Below, one piece after another: positions 22,770 through 34,966 of a stretch of 64,000 nt of DNA; position 1 is the stretch's first letter, and every line of letters starts with the position of its first letter. The notes under the pieces were generated by a model, which made no database searches, was not told the DNA's origin, and saw nothing but the letters and a program-made list of their open reading frames with translations. The stretch is from Triticum aestivum. Taxonomy: Eukaryota; Streptophyta; Magnoliopsida; Poales; Poaceae. A program made the translations under genes and the position numbers. The stretch lies in NCBI RefSeq assembly GCF_018294505.1, contig NC_057802.1:555919716-555983715 (forward strand). The letters are read 5' to 3'.

Positions 22770-23465
22770 TCAGCCCCTGACCAAAACAAAAGAAATAAAC
22801 ATGGGATTTTTTACTTTATTTACGAAAACCCTTTCAATCAATTCATCAAACAACATGATAGTACAAAGAACATGAGAAGTAACAAAATGACATCCAAGTC
22901 CGTAGACCACCTAACGACGACTACAATCACTGAAACGAGCCGAGGGCGCGCCGCTGTCATCGCCTTCCCTTGTCGGAGCTGGGGGAACCTTGTTGTAGTA
23001 GATAGTTGGGAAGTCATCATGCTAAGACCTCAAGGACCAGCGCAGCCGAACAGCAACCGTCGCTGATGAAGAGAAGCATGGATCGGAAGGATCCAAGCGG
23101 TAGACACATGGACACAGACAAAGAAAGACCTGACACAAGGAGATCCACCGAAGACAAACGCCAACCGAATCTCGCGTGATCTGCCGGATGCACCTCCACA
23201 CGCCCTCCAAAAATGCTTGATGCACCATTCCATCTTCAAAGATCCGCCGCCACCTCGTCTTCCTAAGAAAGACACAAACCCTAATGAGACTTCAAAAGAC
23301 ATCTAGAAACGAAGGAGGAGCCCTCCACTAGCAAGGGCAAAGATCCACCACGCACCCATGGTCGTAAGGGCACAGGAGGTGAGGCAGATCTAGCGCCGAC
23401 AGGAGGCGGCTAGGAACCCTCCGCTAGGAGCTCTCGTCCCTAAGAGTCATAGGGAAATAGGCCGC
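22770..23465 (-). mobile_element. non-LTR retroelement fragment
   Basis: AT-rich sequence at 22800-22900 passes into leader-like GC-rich sequence with ordered short blocks, for example TGATCTGCCGGATGCACCTC near 23177. The arrangement is like the minus-oriented elements at 5893 and 48502. No domain or TSD was found, so the call rests on composition and arrangement only. Confidence 0.35.
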
Positions 23466-23469
23466 ACGT

Positions 23470-23929
23470 CCAGAATAGCGAGTTTTTGTTGTAGATGTAC
23501 AATCGATCGATGGGTAGCCAAGTCAATTTCACCGTACAATGGATCTTCTCAAATGCATTGCCTTCTACCTTCGGAAGAAACCATTGGAATGTTTTACTCG
23601 TGAATTTAATGAAATCAACACAAAGATAATATGCACTCGTTTTGACTTTAAGTGAGATTTCGATGGAATTCAATGAAATTCATTAATTTGAACAAACAGT
23701 GAAATATTTATGTTTCAGCCAAAATATTTCGGCAATTTCAGTAGTACACAAAATTCAAATATATTTCAAAATATTTTAAAAATAGTTCCAAATTCAATTG
23801 AATTCAAGTGAATATTTCAGCCATTTTGGCCGAAATGCAAACCGAAATCACTGAAATTCAATGAATTTCGGTGATTTTGGTTGGCGCTGAAATTTTTCTG
23901 AAACTGAAATTGAAAACCATCTGCTCATG
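23470..23929. repeat. AT-rich stretch with inverted GAAATTTC-like motifs
   Basis: Many short inverted copies of GAAATTC / AATTTCGG occur (for example 23640-23680 and 23840-23900). It may be a MITE or part of a larger DNA element, but I could not define ends or a TSD. Confidence 0.35.
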
Positions 23930-24662
23930 CCAACCACAATCTGTATGGCCGTGCAGGAAAATCTATCCTCCATTGTCCAATCTGAACTTCCTCCCAGAAA
24001 TTATTATTTTTTTGCGGGAAAACTTCCAGAAGCCCAGGATGGAGCATATGATAGGAAGTTTCTATGTTGACAGATCTACTAGTTTTGTCCAGTGCAGGAT
24101 GGAACATATGATAAATTCCCAGCAGCAACAGTATGCAGTTGCAATTGTTAGTATGAGTACGGTGCCTCAACAAACTGAACTCGCAACTCATCTATTGGAA
24201 ATTGCAGCCGGGCGAATACTTTTTGTCCAGTGATGGCGACACAAAGATAATCAAGCTAGAATGGCAAAAATCACATGAGGTTCGAGTTGAATTGAAACAT
24301 CAGTTCATATATTAGAAAGCCATGCAAATAGATCATGTTAAACTACTACTATCACATTAATATACCACATTTTTAGAAGGCAAGAAAATACAACACACAA
24401 ATCTATCTCAATGGCATGTGATCCTCGGGCACTCTATAAATGCAACAGTAGTCGGCCATTCCAGGTCCACCGAAACAACAAGATCTCCAGTTCTTGGCTA
24501 GGGCGGTAGACTTAAGAACAAGAAACTGACATTTCATGTATTGCCGGAAACACAAGTTGGTATATAGATAAACTATTCGCAAACAGATAAATATGCAGAG
24601 ACATGAATCTAGATATTAGAATATTTATAATTCCAACAAAATAGTCAAGTACCCCTAGCAAG
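23930..24662 (-). other. orphan F-box 3'-flank module, interrupted by CACTA 1
   Basis: CATTGTCCAATCTGAAC, GGATGGAGCATATGATAGG, GTTAAACTACTACTATCA and CAAGATCTCCAGTTCTTGG match the flanks at 2325 and 54260. CACTA 1 inserted at its end (TSD AAG); homologous sequence (CAAGATCTTAAGTTCTAGG, GAGAAAATAACC) resumes at 33139-33300. That piece overlaps rather than simply continues the left part, so two flank copies may meet here. No F-box coding region adjoins. Confidence 0.55.
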
Positions 24663-24875
24663 CACTAGTGCAGAACAGGGCTTTAGCGTCGGATCGTAAG
24701 GGCCTTTAGTGCCGGTTCTACAACCGGCACTAAAGAGTGGAGACTAAAGCCCCCCCCCCCCCTAACTACCGGTTCGGCACGAACCGGCGCTAAAGTGCCA
24801 CCACGTGGCACGAGCGAGGCCCGGGTGCTGGTAGACCATTAGTACCGGTTGGTAGTACCAACCGGTACTAAATGT
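24663..24875. repeat. left subterminal repeats of CACTA 1
   Basis: Copies of TTTAGTGCCGGTTCTAC / ACCGGCACTAAAG and AGTACCGGTTGGTAG / CAACCGGTACTAAA form palindromes at 24700-24870. They are the likely TnpA-binding region by analogy with En/Spm. Confidence 0.75.
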
Positions 24876-25150
24876 TTGGGGGTTTTGGTTTTATTTTTTA
24901 TTTTTCCATTAGTTTTGTGTTTTTCATTTAATTCTTTTTTGTTTGCTGGTATTTTACGATACTACATATTGTACACGTTATGCATATATATAAATAGATT
25001 TTCTCGTAGAACCGCATATATATATAAATATATATCATCGAATGTCTCATAACCACCACCATTAATTAGTCACACATACACATGTATATATATATATACA
25101 ATTTCTCCTATATGTTGCCTTGGTGCCTTCGGAGCACGATGACAAGTGGT

Positions 25151-27151
25151 TCATGGGGGCGGTAGCGGGTAATAGTATTCTCCTTTGGAATCTATGACCT
25201 GGTCGAGCAAAAATCCCGCTATTTCCTCTTGAAGTGCTAGTATGCGCTCCGTTGGTAGGAGCTGCTCCCGCACCTCTCTGAACTGTTAAGAAGGAGATCA
25301 ATATGAATGTGTATTAGTTGTGTCACTAGATATCAATAATGGTGTAAAAATTTGTGAATAGTTTTCTGACAAACGTACCCAGTCCTGTCTTTGAGATCTG
25401 CTCCTTTCGGACGCCATCATGCGAATGTTCTCGCAAACGTAGAATGCACACAGATCAGTCCCCGGCGCTTGCTTCAGGGCCTTTACGAGAATTGAATTTA
25501 ATCAGATAATAATTAATCAAGCATGATAATTAATTAATGGTATTGAAACAAGAATTAAAGAGATGGTAGCTAGCTAGCTAGTACTACTTAATTACTTACC
25601 TTGGGTCGATACCAAAACATCTTTTCTAGCCATTTGCTTGGAGTCACCTTGATGAACTTTGCCCAAGCCCTGCCCGCCGGCAAAGAAAATTAATAAAGGG
25701 GTTATTAAATAGTTCATAACAGGAAATGACGAACTAAATAGGCCGAGATATAGTTAATAATGAATGAAATTACCTGTTGACTATCCCCTTCACGATGTTG
25801 TAGTCACTTTCTTTTTTGAGTAGTGAGTCTAGTACTTCAACTTTTCCTTCTTCAACTTTAATGTCTAACAAGATCCAGTGATACCTGCATGCGCATACGT
25901 TTGCATGTATAAATTAAGCGGGCATGTGCATAACACTAATCAACTAACCCTAAACCCTGTACACTTATTAACATCTAGCTAGTAAGCAAAAACAGAATTT
26001 GTAGTACAAGACAGTGTGACTCACTCGAAGTTGTAAGGAAGTAGTATATCTTCATTGGAATTGAGGCGCTTCAAGAACTCTAGCATTTTATTCTCTACAT
26101 CTTGTCTATACCATTCCAATTTCCATGTGTATTCATTAACGGTATTTGGGTCAATGAACCCAATGCCATAGCGTCCAGCTTTTTTTATTTCATAGATCTT
26201 CATCCTGCATAATACCACAGAAAAGAATATAGTGAGGATAATTACAGGTAATGATCGATCAATGAGCACTAAAACTAGCTTGAGACTTAAATTATAGAAA
26301 GAAATCATTTACAGACAATAGCAACCGACGAGAGATTTGTCGAGTGCATCTTGATTGAATAACTGAAATAGTTCTGAATACTCAACGGACACAGCTAGCT
26401 TATGGAAGTCATGATCTTCCTCGACTTTCACCATGAGGGACTCTCGATTGGAAATCTTGGTAATGTTCATGTACCATTGATGCAATTCATACATTCTCGT
26501 TGGGAGGTTCTTGACCTCGTCTGGCTTGACCAAAGGTTGGCCCCGGGCATATTTCCGTTTTATTTCCTCCTCTCTAAGCGGAGACATGGGCTCGATATCG
26601 AGGAGTTGTCCAACAGTGATCTTAAGCATTTCAGCCTGCATTATATGCTCCTCGGTTATTACCACATCGCCCAGCTGGGGAACGTTAACGGTTTTCCCAC
26701 AATAATATTGGGCGCGCGTACTCTCATGTGTTGTTGGCACAACAAGCGGGGGGATCGATTGCGCCGCCTGTTCTCCCAGCTGGGGAACGGTTTTCCCGCA
26801 TTTTTTGACAGCTGCTTGTTGGCTCGAGCTCGAGCTCGCTTCCTTCTTTAGTCGTGCTTGATGTAGCTTCCTGAGTTGGCGCTCATAGTCTGAGTCAACA
26901 GGCTTGGGAGCTGGTTTTCTTGCCATATGAATAAAGTGGTCCATAACTTTCTCAGGCACTTTCTCCCTTGGCGGCGGTGCCGGTTTCGGTCCAAAATGGG
27001 CGTCCACTTGGGCCCGCACTATGGCTGCGTTTTGCTCCTTGGTCATGTCGTAAGGCCTCTGAGGAAGAGGAACGAGGCTTAGACCATATTTATATCGCTT
27101 GTCTCCGCCTGTACTTCCTGTACTACCTCGACTCGTACCGCTACGCACCAT
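25151..27151 (-). CDS. Ulp1/SENP-like C48 cysteine peptidase encoded by CACTA 1
   Basis: Six exons with GT-AG junctions and agreeing phases (27151-26313, 26204-26025, 25884-25774, 25669-25600, 25480-25379, 25282-25151) give 1434 nt, 477 residues plus stop. The N-terminal about 280 residues are a basic linker region starting MVRSGTSRGSTG, without a recognisable Ptta domain. The C-terminus is a C48 peptidase: the catalytic His is in YHWILLDI, Asp in VEVLDSLL, the oxyanion Gln in LKQAPGTDLC and the nucleophile Cys in TDLCAFYVCENI. By family, these cleave SUMO or similar modifiers; which substrate the transposon protein has is unknown. No stop or frameshift was found, although TNP2 beside it is broken. 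It has its own upstream subterminal-motif cluster. Exons are inferred without transcripts. Confidence 0.8.
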
Positions 27152-27429
27152 AGCTGTGGCGTGTCTCTTCTACGATTGCTGAGACGGCGTAGGCGGCTGA
27201 CGTGGCTGAGTTGGAGCAGGAGGAGTGGCCTGACGTTGTGCCGGACTTGAAGAAGGAGGTGTGGGCTGACACGGTGTCGGACTTGAAACAGGAGGAGTAG
27301 CCTGACGCTGTGCCGGACTTGAAGCAGGAGTCTGCTCATGCGTTCGTGGACTTGGAGGAGCGGGAGTCTGCTGACACGGTGGCGGACTTCGAGGAGGAGT
27401 CGGCTCACGCGTTCGTGGACTTGGAGGAG

Positions 27430-27680
27430 CGGGAGTCTGCTGACCGGTACTAAAGGTCTGTTTTGGCCAGGCCAAGCGGCGGGAAGCGCCCCCCTTTAGT
27501 ACCGGGTGGTGGCACCAACCGGTACTAAAGACCCACCCTTTAGTACCAGGTGGTGGCACCAACCGGTACTAAAGGGTGTGCGCTGCCAGGCGAGGGGCAC
27601 AGAAGTTTAGTCCCACCTCGCTAGTTGAGGAGCGCCAAGACCAGTTTATAAGCCCCGGTGCGGGCACTGCATTGAGCTCC
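27430..27680 (-). promoter_or_regulatory. internal copy of the subterminal repeat cluster, CACTA 1
   Basis: At least three palindromic copies of TTTAGTACCGG / CCGGTACTAAAG occur at 27440-27570 in the middle of the element, just upstream of the peptidase gene. A TTATAAAC / GTTTATAA box lies at about 27650 beside GTTTAGTCCCACCTCG. This resembles the promoter side of the element terminus and probably drives the second gene. Direction and start are not certain. Confidence 0.5.
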
Positions 27681-27829
27681 TCTCAAAAGCAGGCCTTCTG
27701 GGCCTACCTCTCCTACTCTGCCTGTGGGCCTACTAGGCTTGCGGGCCTGCATCTTGGCCCAACTACAGGTTGGGTTTCTAGTCGTATGCAGGCCGCTCTG
27801 GCCCTGTAGGTGGGCTTTTTTATTTTCTT

Positions 27830-28484
27830 ATTTTTTTGCTTTATTTATTTTTGGTTTATTTATTTTTGAGTTGTTTTTTGCTGTATTTAGAGTTTCTTTG
27901 TGAATATTTTTGCTTTAGGTACAAAAAATTACAAACTTTCTGTTAGTGCCGATAGTTTTCGAATTTGAATAGTTTAAATTTTGAATTATTTGAAATTTGT
28001 GTGAATCACTAGTTTGTGAATAACTTAACTTTGAAAATAGATTTTTGAATGATTCTTTTTTCTTATGTTTAATATTAGTGTGTTTTATCATTATATTCAA
28101 TTTGGTTATGCTTAGGTTATTTAAAAAATGAAATGCCTTTGTAACAGATGAGTTTTCGTCCGAAACCCTGATACTTCGAAAGAGATTATCCATTTTGTAC
28201 ACGAAGTGCATCAAGTTTTTGCGGTAACCCTCTCTACTTTTCTACACATGCTATGTGGGTGAAATTATGATACCATGCCAACTCTCAACCTTTTCTGAGT
28301 TCATTTGAAATGCTTTTCAATTTCAGGGTCATTTAGCTGAAAAAATCAGTAAATGCATGAAAGAATTTGTTTGCATATAAAATTTCTTCGCGTTTCAAAT
28401 GCCAAAAGACATAACTACCCTAACTATTACAGAGATTCCCTCCTGGGTGTGAAACACAGAAGAAAGTGATGATAGTGAAGCCGA
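27830..28484. other. non-coding spacer inside CACTA 1
   Basis: AT-rich sequence lies between the internal promoter-like cluster and the 3' end of TNP2. No gene was seen; the single open frame at 27915-28214 is of low complexity. Confidence 0.5.
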
Positions 28485-31400
28485 TCACATCCCAGATCTT
28501 TGGGTGTGAAACTTTTTCTTCGCGTGTGTCCCTTTGCGCCGTAGCCATGGAAAATCTTCATCATTTAACTGGATGCTCGGGTCAATATTCACTGTGAATG
28601 GAGCAATTTCATAAAACTTTTCATAATCTTCTGACATGTCTGTCTTGTCATCCACTCCCACGATGTTTCTTTTCCCAGAAAGAACCATGTGGCGCTTTGG
28701 CTCATCGTATGATGCATTCGCTTCCTTATCTTTTATTTTTCTCAGCTTGGTAGACATGTCCTTCACATAGAAAACCTGTGCCACATCATTGGCTAGGACG
28801 AATGGTTCGTCTTCATACGCAAGATTGTTGAGATCCACTGTTGTCATTCCATACTGCGGGTCTTCCGTTACCCCGCCTTGTGTCATATTGACCCAGTTGC
28901 ACCGAAACAAAGGGACCTTCAAACCACGTCCATAGTCAAGTTCCCATATGTCCTCTATGTAACCATAATATGTTTCCTTTCCCGTCTTGGTTGTTGCATC
29001 AAAGCGGACACCACTGTTTTGGTTGGTGCTCTTCTTATCTTGGGCGATCGTGTAAAATGTATTACCATTTATCTCGTACCCTTTGAAAGTCATTATATTC
29101 GAAGATGGTAACTGGGACAGCGAGTACAGGTCATCTTCAATAGAGGCGTCATGCATGGTACGTGTCTGCAACCAGCCGGCGAAACTCCTGGTTTGTTCAC
29201 GTGTAATCCAGTCATCAGACCGCTCCGGGTGTTTGGAGCGTAGAAAATTCTTGTGTTCGTCCATATACGGAGCCACCAAGGCGGAATTCTGTAGAACTGT
29301 GTAGTGTGCTTCAGTGAGAGAATGTCCGTCCATACATATTATTTGATTCCCTCCTAGCGTGCCTTTTCCATCCAGTCTGCCCTTATGCCGCGATTCAGGA
29401 ACACCAATCGGCTTAAGGTCAGGAATAAAGTCAATACAAAACTCAATGACCTCCTCATTTTCATGGCCCTTGGAGATGCTTCCTTCTGGCCTAGCACGGT
29501 TATGAACATATTTCTTTAAGACTCCCATGAACCTCTCAAGGGAAATTGTGTAGAAATACAGGACCCAAAACGTTAATCTCTTCGCATAGGTGAACTAGGA
29601 CGTGCGTCATGATGTTGAAGAAGGATGGTGGGAACACCAACTCGAAACTGACAAGACATTGCACCAAATCATTCTCTAACCTTGGTATGATTTCTGGATC
29701 GATTACCTTCTGAGAGATTGCATTGAGGAATGCACATAGCTTCACAATGGCTAATCGAACGTTATCCGGTAGAAGCCCCCTCAATGCAACCGGAAGCAGT
29801 TGCGTCATAATCACGTGGCAGTCATGAGACTTTAGGTTCTGGAACTTTTTCTCTGCCATGTTTATTATTCCCTTTATATTCGACGAGAAGCCAGACGGTA
29901 CCTTAATACTGAGCAGGCATTCAAAGAAGATTTCCTTCTCTTCTTTGGTAAGAGCGTAGCTGGCATGACCCTGATGTATGCCGTCTTTTCCGTGCATACG
30001 TTGCTGGTCCTCCCGTGCCTCAGGTGTATCTTTTGTCTTCCCATACACGCCCAAGAAGCCAAGCAGGGTCACGCAAAGATTCTTCGTCACGTGCATCACG
30101 TCGATTGCGGAGCGGACCTCTAGGTCTTTCCAATAGGGCAGGTCCCAAAATATAGATTTCTTCTTCCACATGGGTGCGCGTCCGTCAGCGTCATTCGGAA
30201 CAGGTTGTCCGCCAGGACCCTTTCCAAAGACTACCTTCAAATCCTTGACCATATCATGTACATCAGCACCAGTACGGTGGCGAGGCTTCGTCCGGTGATC
30301 CGCCTCACCTTTGAAATGCTTGCCTTTCTTTCTTACGGGATGCCTGCTCGGAAGAAATCGACGATGTCCCAGGTACACATTCTTCCTACAATTGTCCAAA
30401 TATATACTGTCGGTATCATCCAAACAGTGCGTGCATGCGCGGTATCCCTTGTTTGTCTGTCCTGAAAGGTTACTGAGAGCAGGCCAATCATTGATGGTCA
30501 CGAACAGCAACGCCTTTAGGTCAAATTCTTCCCCCATGTGCTCATCCCACGCACGTACACCTGTTCCATTCCACAGCTGTAAGAGTTCTTCAACTAATGG
30601 CCTTAGGTACACATCAATGTCGTTGCCGGGTTGCTTAGGGCCTTGGATGAGCACTGGCATCATAATGAACTTCCGCTTCATGCACAACCAAGGAGGAAGG
30701 TTATACAAACATAGAGTCACAGGCCAGGTGCTATGGTTGCTGCTCTGCTCCCCAAAAGGATTAATGCCATCTGCGCTTAGACCAAACCATACGTTCCTTG
30801 CGTCATCTGCAAACTCCTTCCCGTACTTTCTCTCGATTTTTCTCCACTGCGACCCGTCAGCGGGTACTCTCAACTTTCCGTCTTTCTTACGGTCTTCTCT
30901 GTGCCATCGCATCGCCTTGGCATGCTCTTTGTTTTGGAACAAACGTTTCAACCGTGGTATTATAGGAGCATACCACATCACCTTGGCAGGAATCTTCTTC
31001 CTGGGGCGCTCGCCCTCGACATCACCAGGGTCATCGCGGCTGATCTTATAGCGCAATGCACCGCATACCGGGCAAGCGTTCAAATCCTCGTACTCACCGC
31101 GGTAGAGGATGCAGTCATTAGGGCATGCATGTATCTTCTGCACCTCTAACCCTAGAGGGCAGACAGCCTTCTTTGCTTCGTACGTACTCTCGGGCAATTC
31201 GTTGTCCTTTGGAAGCATATTCTTTATCATTACCAGCAACTTTCCAAATCCCTTGTCAGATACACCATTCTCTGCCTTCCATTGCAGCAATTCCAGTGTG
31301 GTGCCCAACTTTTTCTTGTCAGCTTCGCAATTCGGGTACAACAATTTCTTGTGATCCTCTAACATGCGCTGCAACTTCTTCTTCTCCAAATCACTTGCGC

Positions 31401-31821
31401 AGTTTCTCTTTGCATCGGCAATGGCCCGACCTAGATCATCAGCGGGCTCATCTGATGCCTCTTCTTCAGCTTCTTCCCGCATTGCCGGCTCAGCTTCTTC
31501 CCCCATTGTTGTATCATCGTATTCAGGGAACCCATGGCCAGGATAGCTGTCGTCGTCCTCTTCTTCTTCATTGTCTTCCATCATAACCCCTCTTTCTCCG
31601 TGCTTGGTCCAAACATTATAGTGGGGCATGAAACCGGACTTAAACAGGTGGACGTGAATGGTTCTTGACGTAGAGTAATTGTGATCATTCTTACAGACAG
31701 CACATGGACAAGGCATAAAACCATCCGCCCGCTTGTTTGCCTCAGCCGCAAGCAGAAAAGTATGCACGCCATTAATGAACTCGGGAGAGCATCGGTCATC
31801 ATACATCCATTGTCGGCTCAT
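28485..31821 (-). pseudogene. TNP2-type CACTA transposase with a 5-nt deletion
   Basis: The frame starts MSRQWMYDDRC at 31821, just after an AG that may be a splice acceptor. It carries an N-terminal Cys-rich motif (CPCAVCKN at 38-45) typical of the transposase-associated domain and an acidic stretch. The TNP2 core follows (FGLSADGINPFG, VTINDWPALSNLSGQ, ACTHCL, YLGHRRFLP). The frame ends at a stop (29536-29538) after GPVFLHNFP. The next frame resumes at once with MGVLKKYVHNRARPEGS and runs to 28485, including YEINGNTFYTIAQ and the C-terminal domains. Against element 2, five nucleotides are missing at about 29536-29545, which causes the frameshift. By family it cuts and joins element ends in the nucleus; this copy should be inactive unless the deletion is a sequencing error. 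Confidence 0.85.
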
Positions 31822-31923
31822 CTTCATTACACAACACCGAAAGACCAAATTAATACAAGTTCATACATAAGTTCATACATATATAGTTCATACAACACTT
31901 AAATGCAACAAACAAATAACTCT

Positions 31924-32368
31924 CTAGCTAAAGCATTTAAATGCAACAACAAATGCGATCAAGATCGCAACTAAGGTAACAATTGATCCAACAGCATAAT
32001 GATACCAAGCCTCACTATCAATGGCATATTTTCTAATCTTTCTAATCTTCAAGCGCATTTTCTCCATCTTGATCTTGTGATCATCGACGACATCGGCAAC
32101 ATGCAACTCCAATTCCATCTTCTCCCCCTCAATTCTTTTCAATTTTTCTTTCAAATACTCGTTTTCTCTTTCAACTAAATTTAACCTCTCGACAATAGGG
32201 TCGGTTGGAATTTCCGGTTCACAAACCTCCTAGATAAAAATATCTATGTCAACTTGATGGGCATAATTTGTCATAAACACGAAATGCAACAACTAGTTTT
32301 AAAAGAGAATATACCACATCCGAATCATAACAAGGACGAGGGCCGACGGGGACGGATATCAAAACCAT
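31924..32368 (-). CDS. small coiled-coil protein with C-terminal membrane segment, CACTA 1
   Basis: Two exons (32368-32315 and 32229-31924, GT-AG, phase 0) encode 119 residues from MVLISVPVGPRPCYDSDV. The middle (about 35-85) is a charged coiled coil (LVERENEYLKEKLKRIEGEK). The C-terminus has one hydrophobic segment (YHYAVGSIVTLVAILIAFVV), 7 residues before the stop, as in a tail-anchored protein. A further upstream exon is possible, because a donor-like site lies near 32483 (CACCTTGTG then GTGAGCC), so the start is provisional. It lies between the terminal promoter region and TNP2 in the same orientation. Similar proteins are, from memory, common in grass genome annotations as uncharacterised; no function is known to me. 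Element 2 has no equivalent. Confidence 0.65.
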
Positions 32369-32859
32369 GGCACTATGTATAACAAACAACGTACGGGTAA
32401 GATAATTATACGAGTAACTATATATCCAAATCACACAAACATCAATTTGGTAATGTAAAACATTCATGAACAAGAGGCTCACCACAAGGTGGTGCCGGCG
32501 ACGGGACGGTGCGGGCGATCGACGGTGGTTACGACGGAGATTTAGAAGGCACTAAGTAAACCACACCTACATATGCAAACTAAGTGTTATTTTTGACCTC
32601 AAATTGCATATAAATCAAATACTAGCACATATAATTCCTCCCAAATTACTAAACTCACAAATTAATCACTATACAAAGCATTGCAAGAGCTAATCTAGCA
32701 ATGAGAGATGAAAGGACAAAGTTGCTAACCTTTGTGATCATTTGAATGGATGGGGGCCTTCAAATCTTGACAAATTTTGGGCAAAATGTGTGATGAGCTC
32801 GAGAGGAAGAGGGGAAGAACAGAGAGGAAAGGGGAAAGGGGAAGAACAGAGCGAGCTCG

Positions 32860-33135
32860 GGTGGACGAAGGGTTTATGTAGGACGACCTTTAGTACCGGT
32901 TCATGACACAAACCGGTACTAAAGGTGCTGGAGGGGGCCCAGACTGACAACATCCTGCCACCACTCACTTTAGTACCGGTTCGTGTCACGAACCGGTGCT
33001 ACAGGTTCGCCACGAACCGGTACTAATGAGAGTGGCCGGCTAGCCGTTGGAACCGGCACTAATGGACACATTAGTGCCGGCTCAAAATCAAACCGGCACT
33101 AATGTGCTTCACATTTGACCCTTTTTCTACTAGTG
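32860..33135 (-). promoter_or_regulatory. right subterminal repeats and promoter of CACTA 1
   Basis: Palindromes of TTTAGTACCGGTTCATG / GAACCGGTACTAAAG and TTAGTGCCGG lie between 32888 and 33110. A TATA-like TACATAAACCC on the minus strand (about 32873-32883) follows them, upstream of the small membrane-protein gene and TNP2. TnpA-binding role is inferred from En/Spm. Confidence 0.65.
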
Positions 33136-33138
33136 AAG

Positions 33139-33983
33139 GTTGCAAGATCTTAAGTTCTAGGTTAGAGCTAGAGTTTAGGAACGAGAAAATAACCAGCCAT
33201 GTACAACAAAAGTTCAAATACAAAAACATATATTCAAAAAAAGAGAAATAATGAGAGACACTAATGTAGATATTAAAATTACTCATATAAGCATGTTCGA
33301 GTGCCCGCCACCTAGGTGCCTATGTGGGCGAGAGTGCCCTCCGCGCCTTCGTGTTGGCATGGCACGAGGCCGCCTTGGGGCTCTCCGCGCCATTCGATCT
33401 GCCCGGATGGAACGCACCTAGGCGACCCGCCTTGGGGGTCCATTACGGATGGACCGTGGGCGCGCACAGGGCCACCATCATGGGGTTCATCGGTTCATTT
33501 GCTGGTTTTTTAAGCCATAAAAATATGTAGAAGCAAGTTCAAAAATACTAAGTTTCTTTCCTTTGGCAGCTAAGTAGGATGGGGGAGTTGGTTGTTGGGC
33601 CAAACTCGTGACGTCGGCCGGTTTCCTATGGCCCAGGATCGACCCCCAATGGCCGCAGCTATTTTTAATCTTTCCCGACGATGCTAGCATGTGCTACCGG
33701 TCCAATCGATTTTGGTTTTCTCTTTCGATTTGAGCAAAACGGCCGGTTTGAACGGTCTATCCGACCCATTTGCATAACTATTTAATTAGCTTATAAATCC
33801 CGACGGGGCCTCCAGTTCTAGTTTTTTTTCGGTCAAACCAGCGGTGCGATCTGGTTTTTTAAACTATGGTCATTGTCCTCGCCCCCCCCCCCCCCCGAGG
33901 GGCTAGGTCGCTCGAGCCAGCTGGCCGGGGCCAAGCCCGGCTCGACGACCAGGCGATGTGTGCCATCTGTTTCGTGTTGGCCT
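33139..33983. other. F-box flank remnant and unclassified sequence
   Basis: 33139-33300 resembles F-box 3' flank. At 33303-33530 a plus-strand frame reads GESALRAFVLAWHEAALGL and HYGWTVGAHRATIMGFIGSF; it looks coding-like but is not recognised and has no clear start. A C-run lies at 33879-33894. 33895-33983 is the left copy of a tandem duplication described separately. Confidence 0.4.
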
Positions 33984-34966
33984 TGAAGGAAATATTCCCT
34001 AGAGGCAATAATAAAGTTGTTATTTTATATTTCCTTATTCATGATAAAGGTTTATTATTCATGCTAGAATTGTATTGATCGGAAATCTAAATACATGTGT
34101 GAATACATAGACAAACACTGTGTCCCTAGTGAGCCTCTACTTGACTAGCTCGTTGATCAAAGATGATTAAGGTTTCCTGACCATGGACATGAGTTGTCAT
34201 TTGATAACGGGATCACATCATTAGGAGAATGATGTGATGGACAAGACCCATTTGTTAGCTTAGCATATTGATCGTTCAGTTTTATTGCTATTGTTTTCTT
34301 CATGTCAAATACATATTCTATCGACTATGAGATTATGCAACTCCCGGATACCGGAGGAATGCCTTGTGTGCTATCAAACGTCACAACGTAACTAGGTGAT
34401 TATAAAGATGCTCTATAGGTATCTCCGAAGGTGTTTGTTGAGTTGGCATAGATCATAATTAGGATTTGTCAGTCCGAGTATCGGAGAGGTATCTCTGGGC
34501 CCTCTCGGTAATACACATCATAAGAAGCCTCGCAAGCAAAGTGACTAATGAGTTAGTTGAAAGATGATGTATTACCGCACATGTAAAGAGACCTGCCGGT
34601 AACGAGATTGAACTAGGTATGAAGATACCGACGATCGAATCTTGGGCAAGTAACATACCGATAGACAAAGGGAATAATGTATGTTGTCATAACGGTTCGA
34701 CCGATAAAGATCTTCGTAGAATATGTAGGAGCCAATATGAGCATCCAGGTTCCGCTATTGGTTATTGACCAGAGAGGTGTCTCGGTCATGTCTACATAGT
34801 TCTCGAACCCGTAGGGTCCGCACGCTTAACGTTCGATGACGATTTAGTATTATGAGTTATGTGATTTGGTGACCGAATGTTGTTCGGATTCCCGGATGAG
34901 ATCACAGACATGACGAGGAGTCTCGAAATGGTCAAGAGGTAAAGGTTGATATATAGCACGATAGTA

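Larger units (their letters stand above)
24663..33135 (-). mobile_element. CACTA transposon 1, three-gene element
   Basis: The ends are CACTAGTGCAGAACAGG (24663) and the inverse of TTTTTCTACTAGTG (to 33135). The TSD is AAG at 24660-24662 and 33136-33138. Subterminal repeats use TTTAGTACCGGTTCGTG-type palindromes. All genes are on the minus strand: a small coiled-coil/membrane protein (32368-31924), a TNP2-type transposase with a frameshift (31821-28485) and a Ulp1-like peptidase gene (27151-25151). A second cluster of the subterminal motif lies internally at 27430-27600. At 8.47 kb it has the size of a near-complete element. The TNP2 lesion probably makes it non-autonomous now. Confidence 0.92.
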
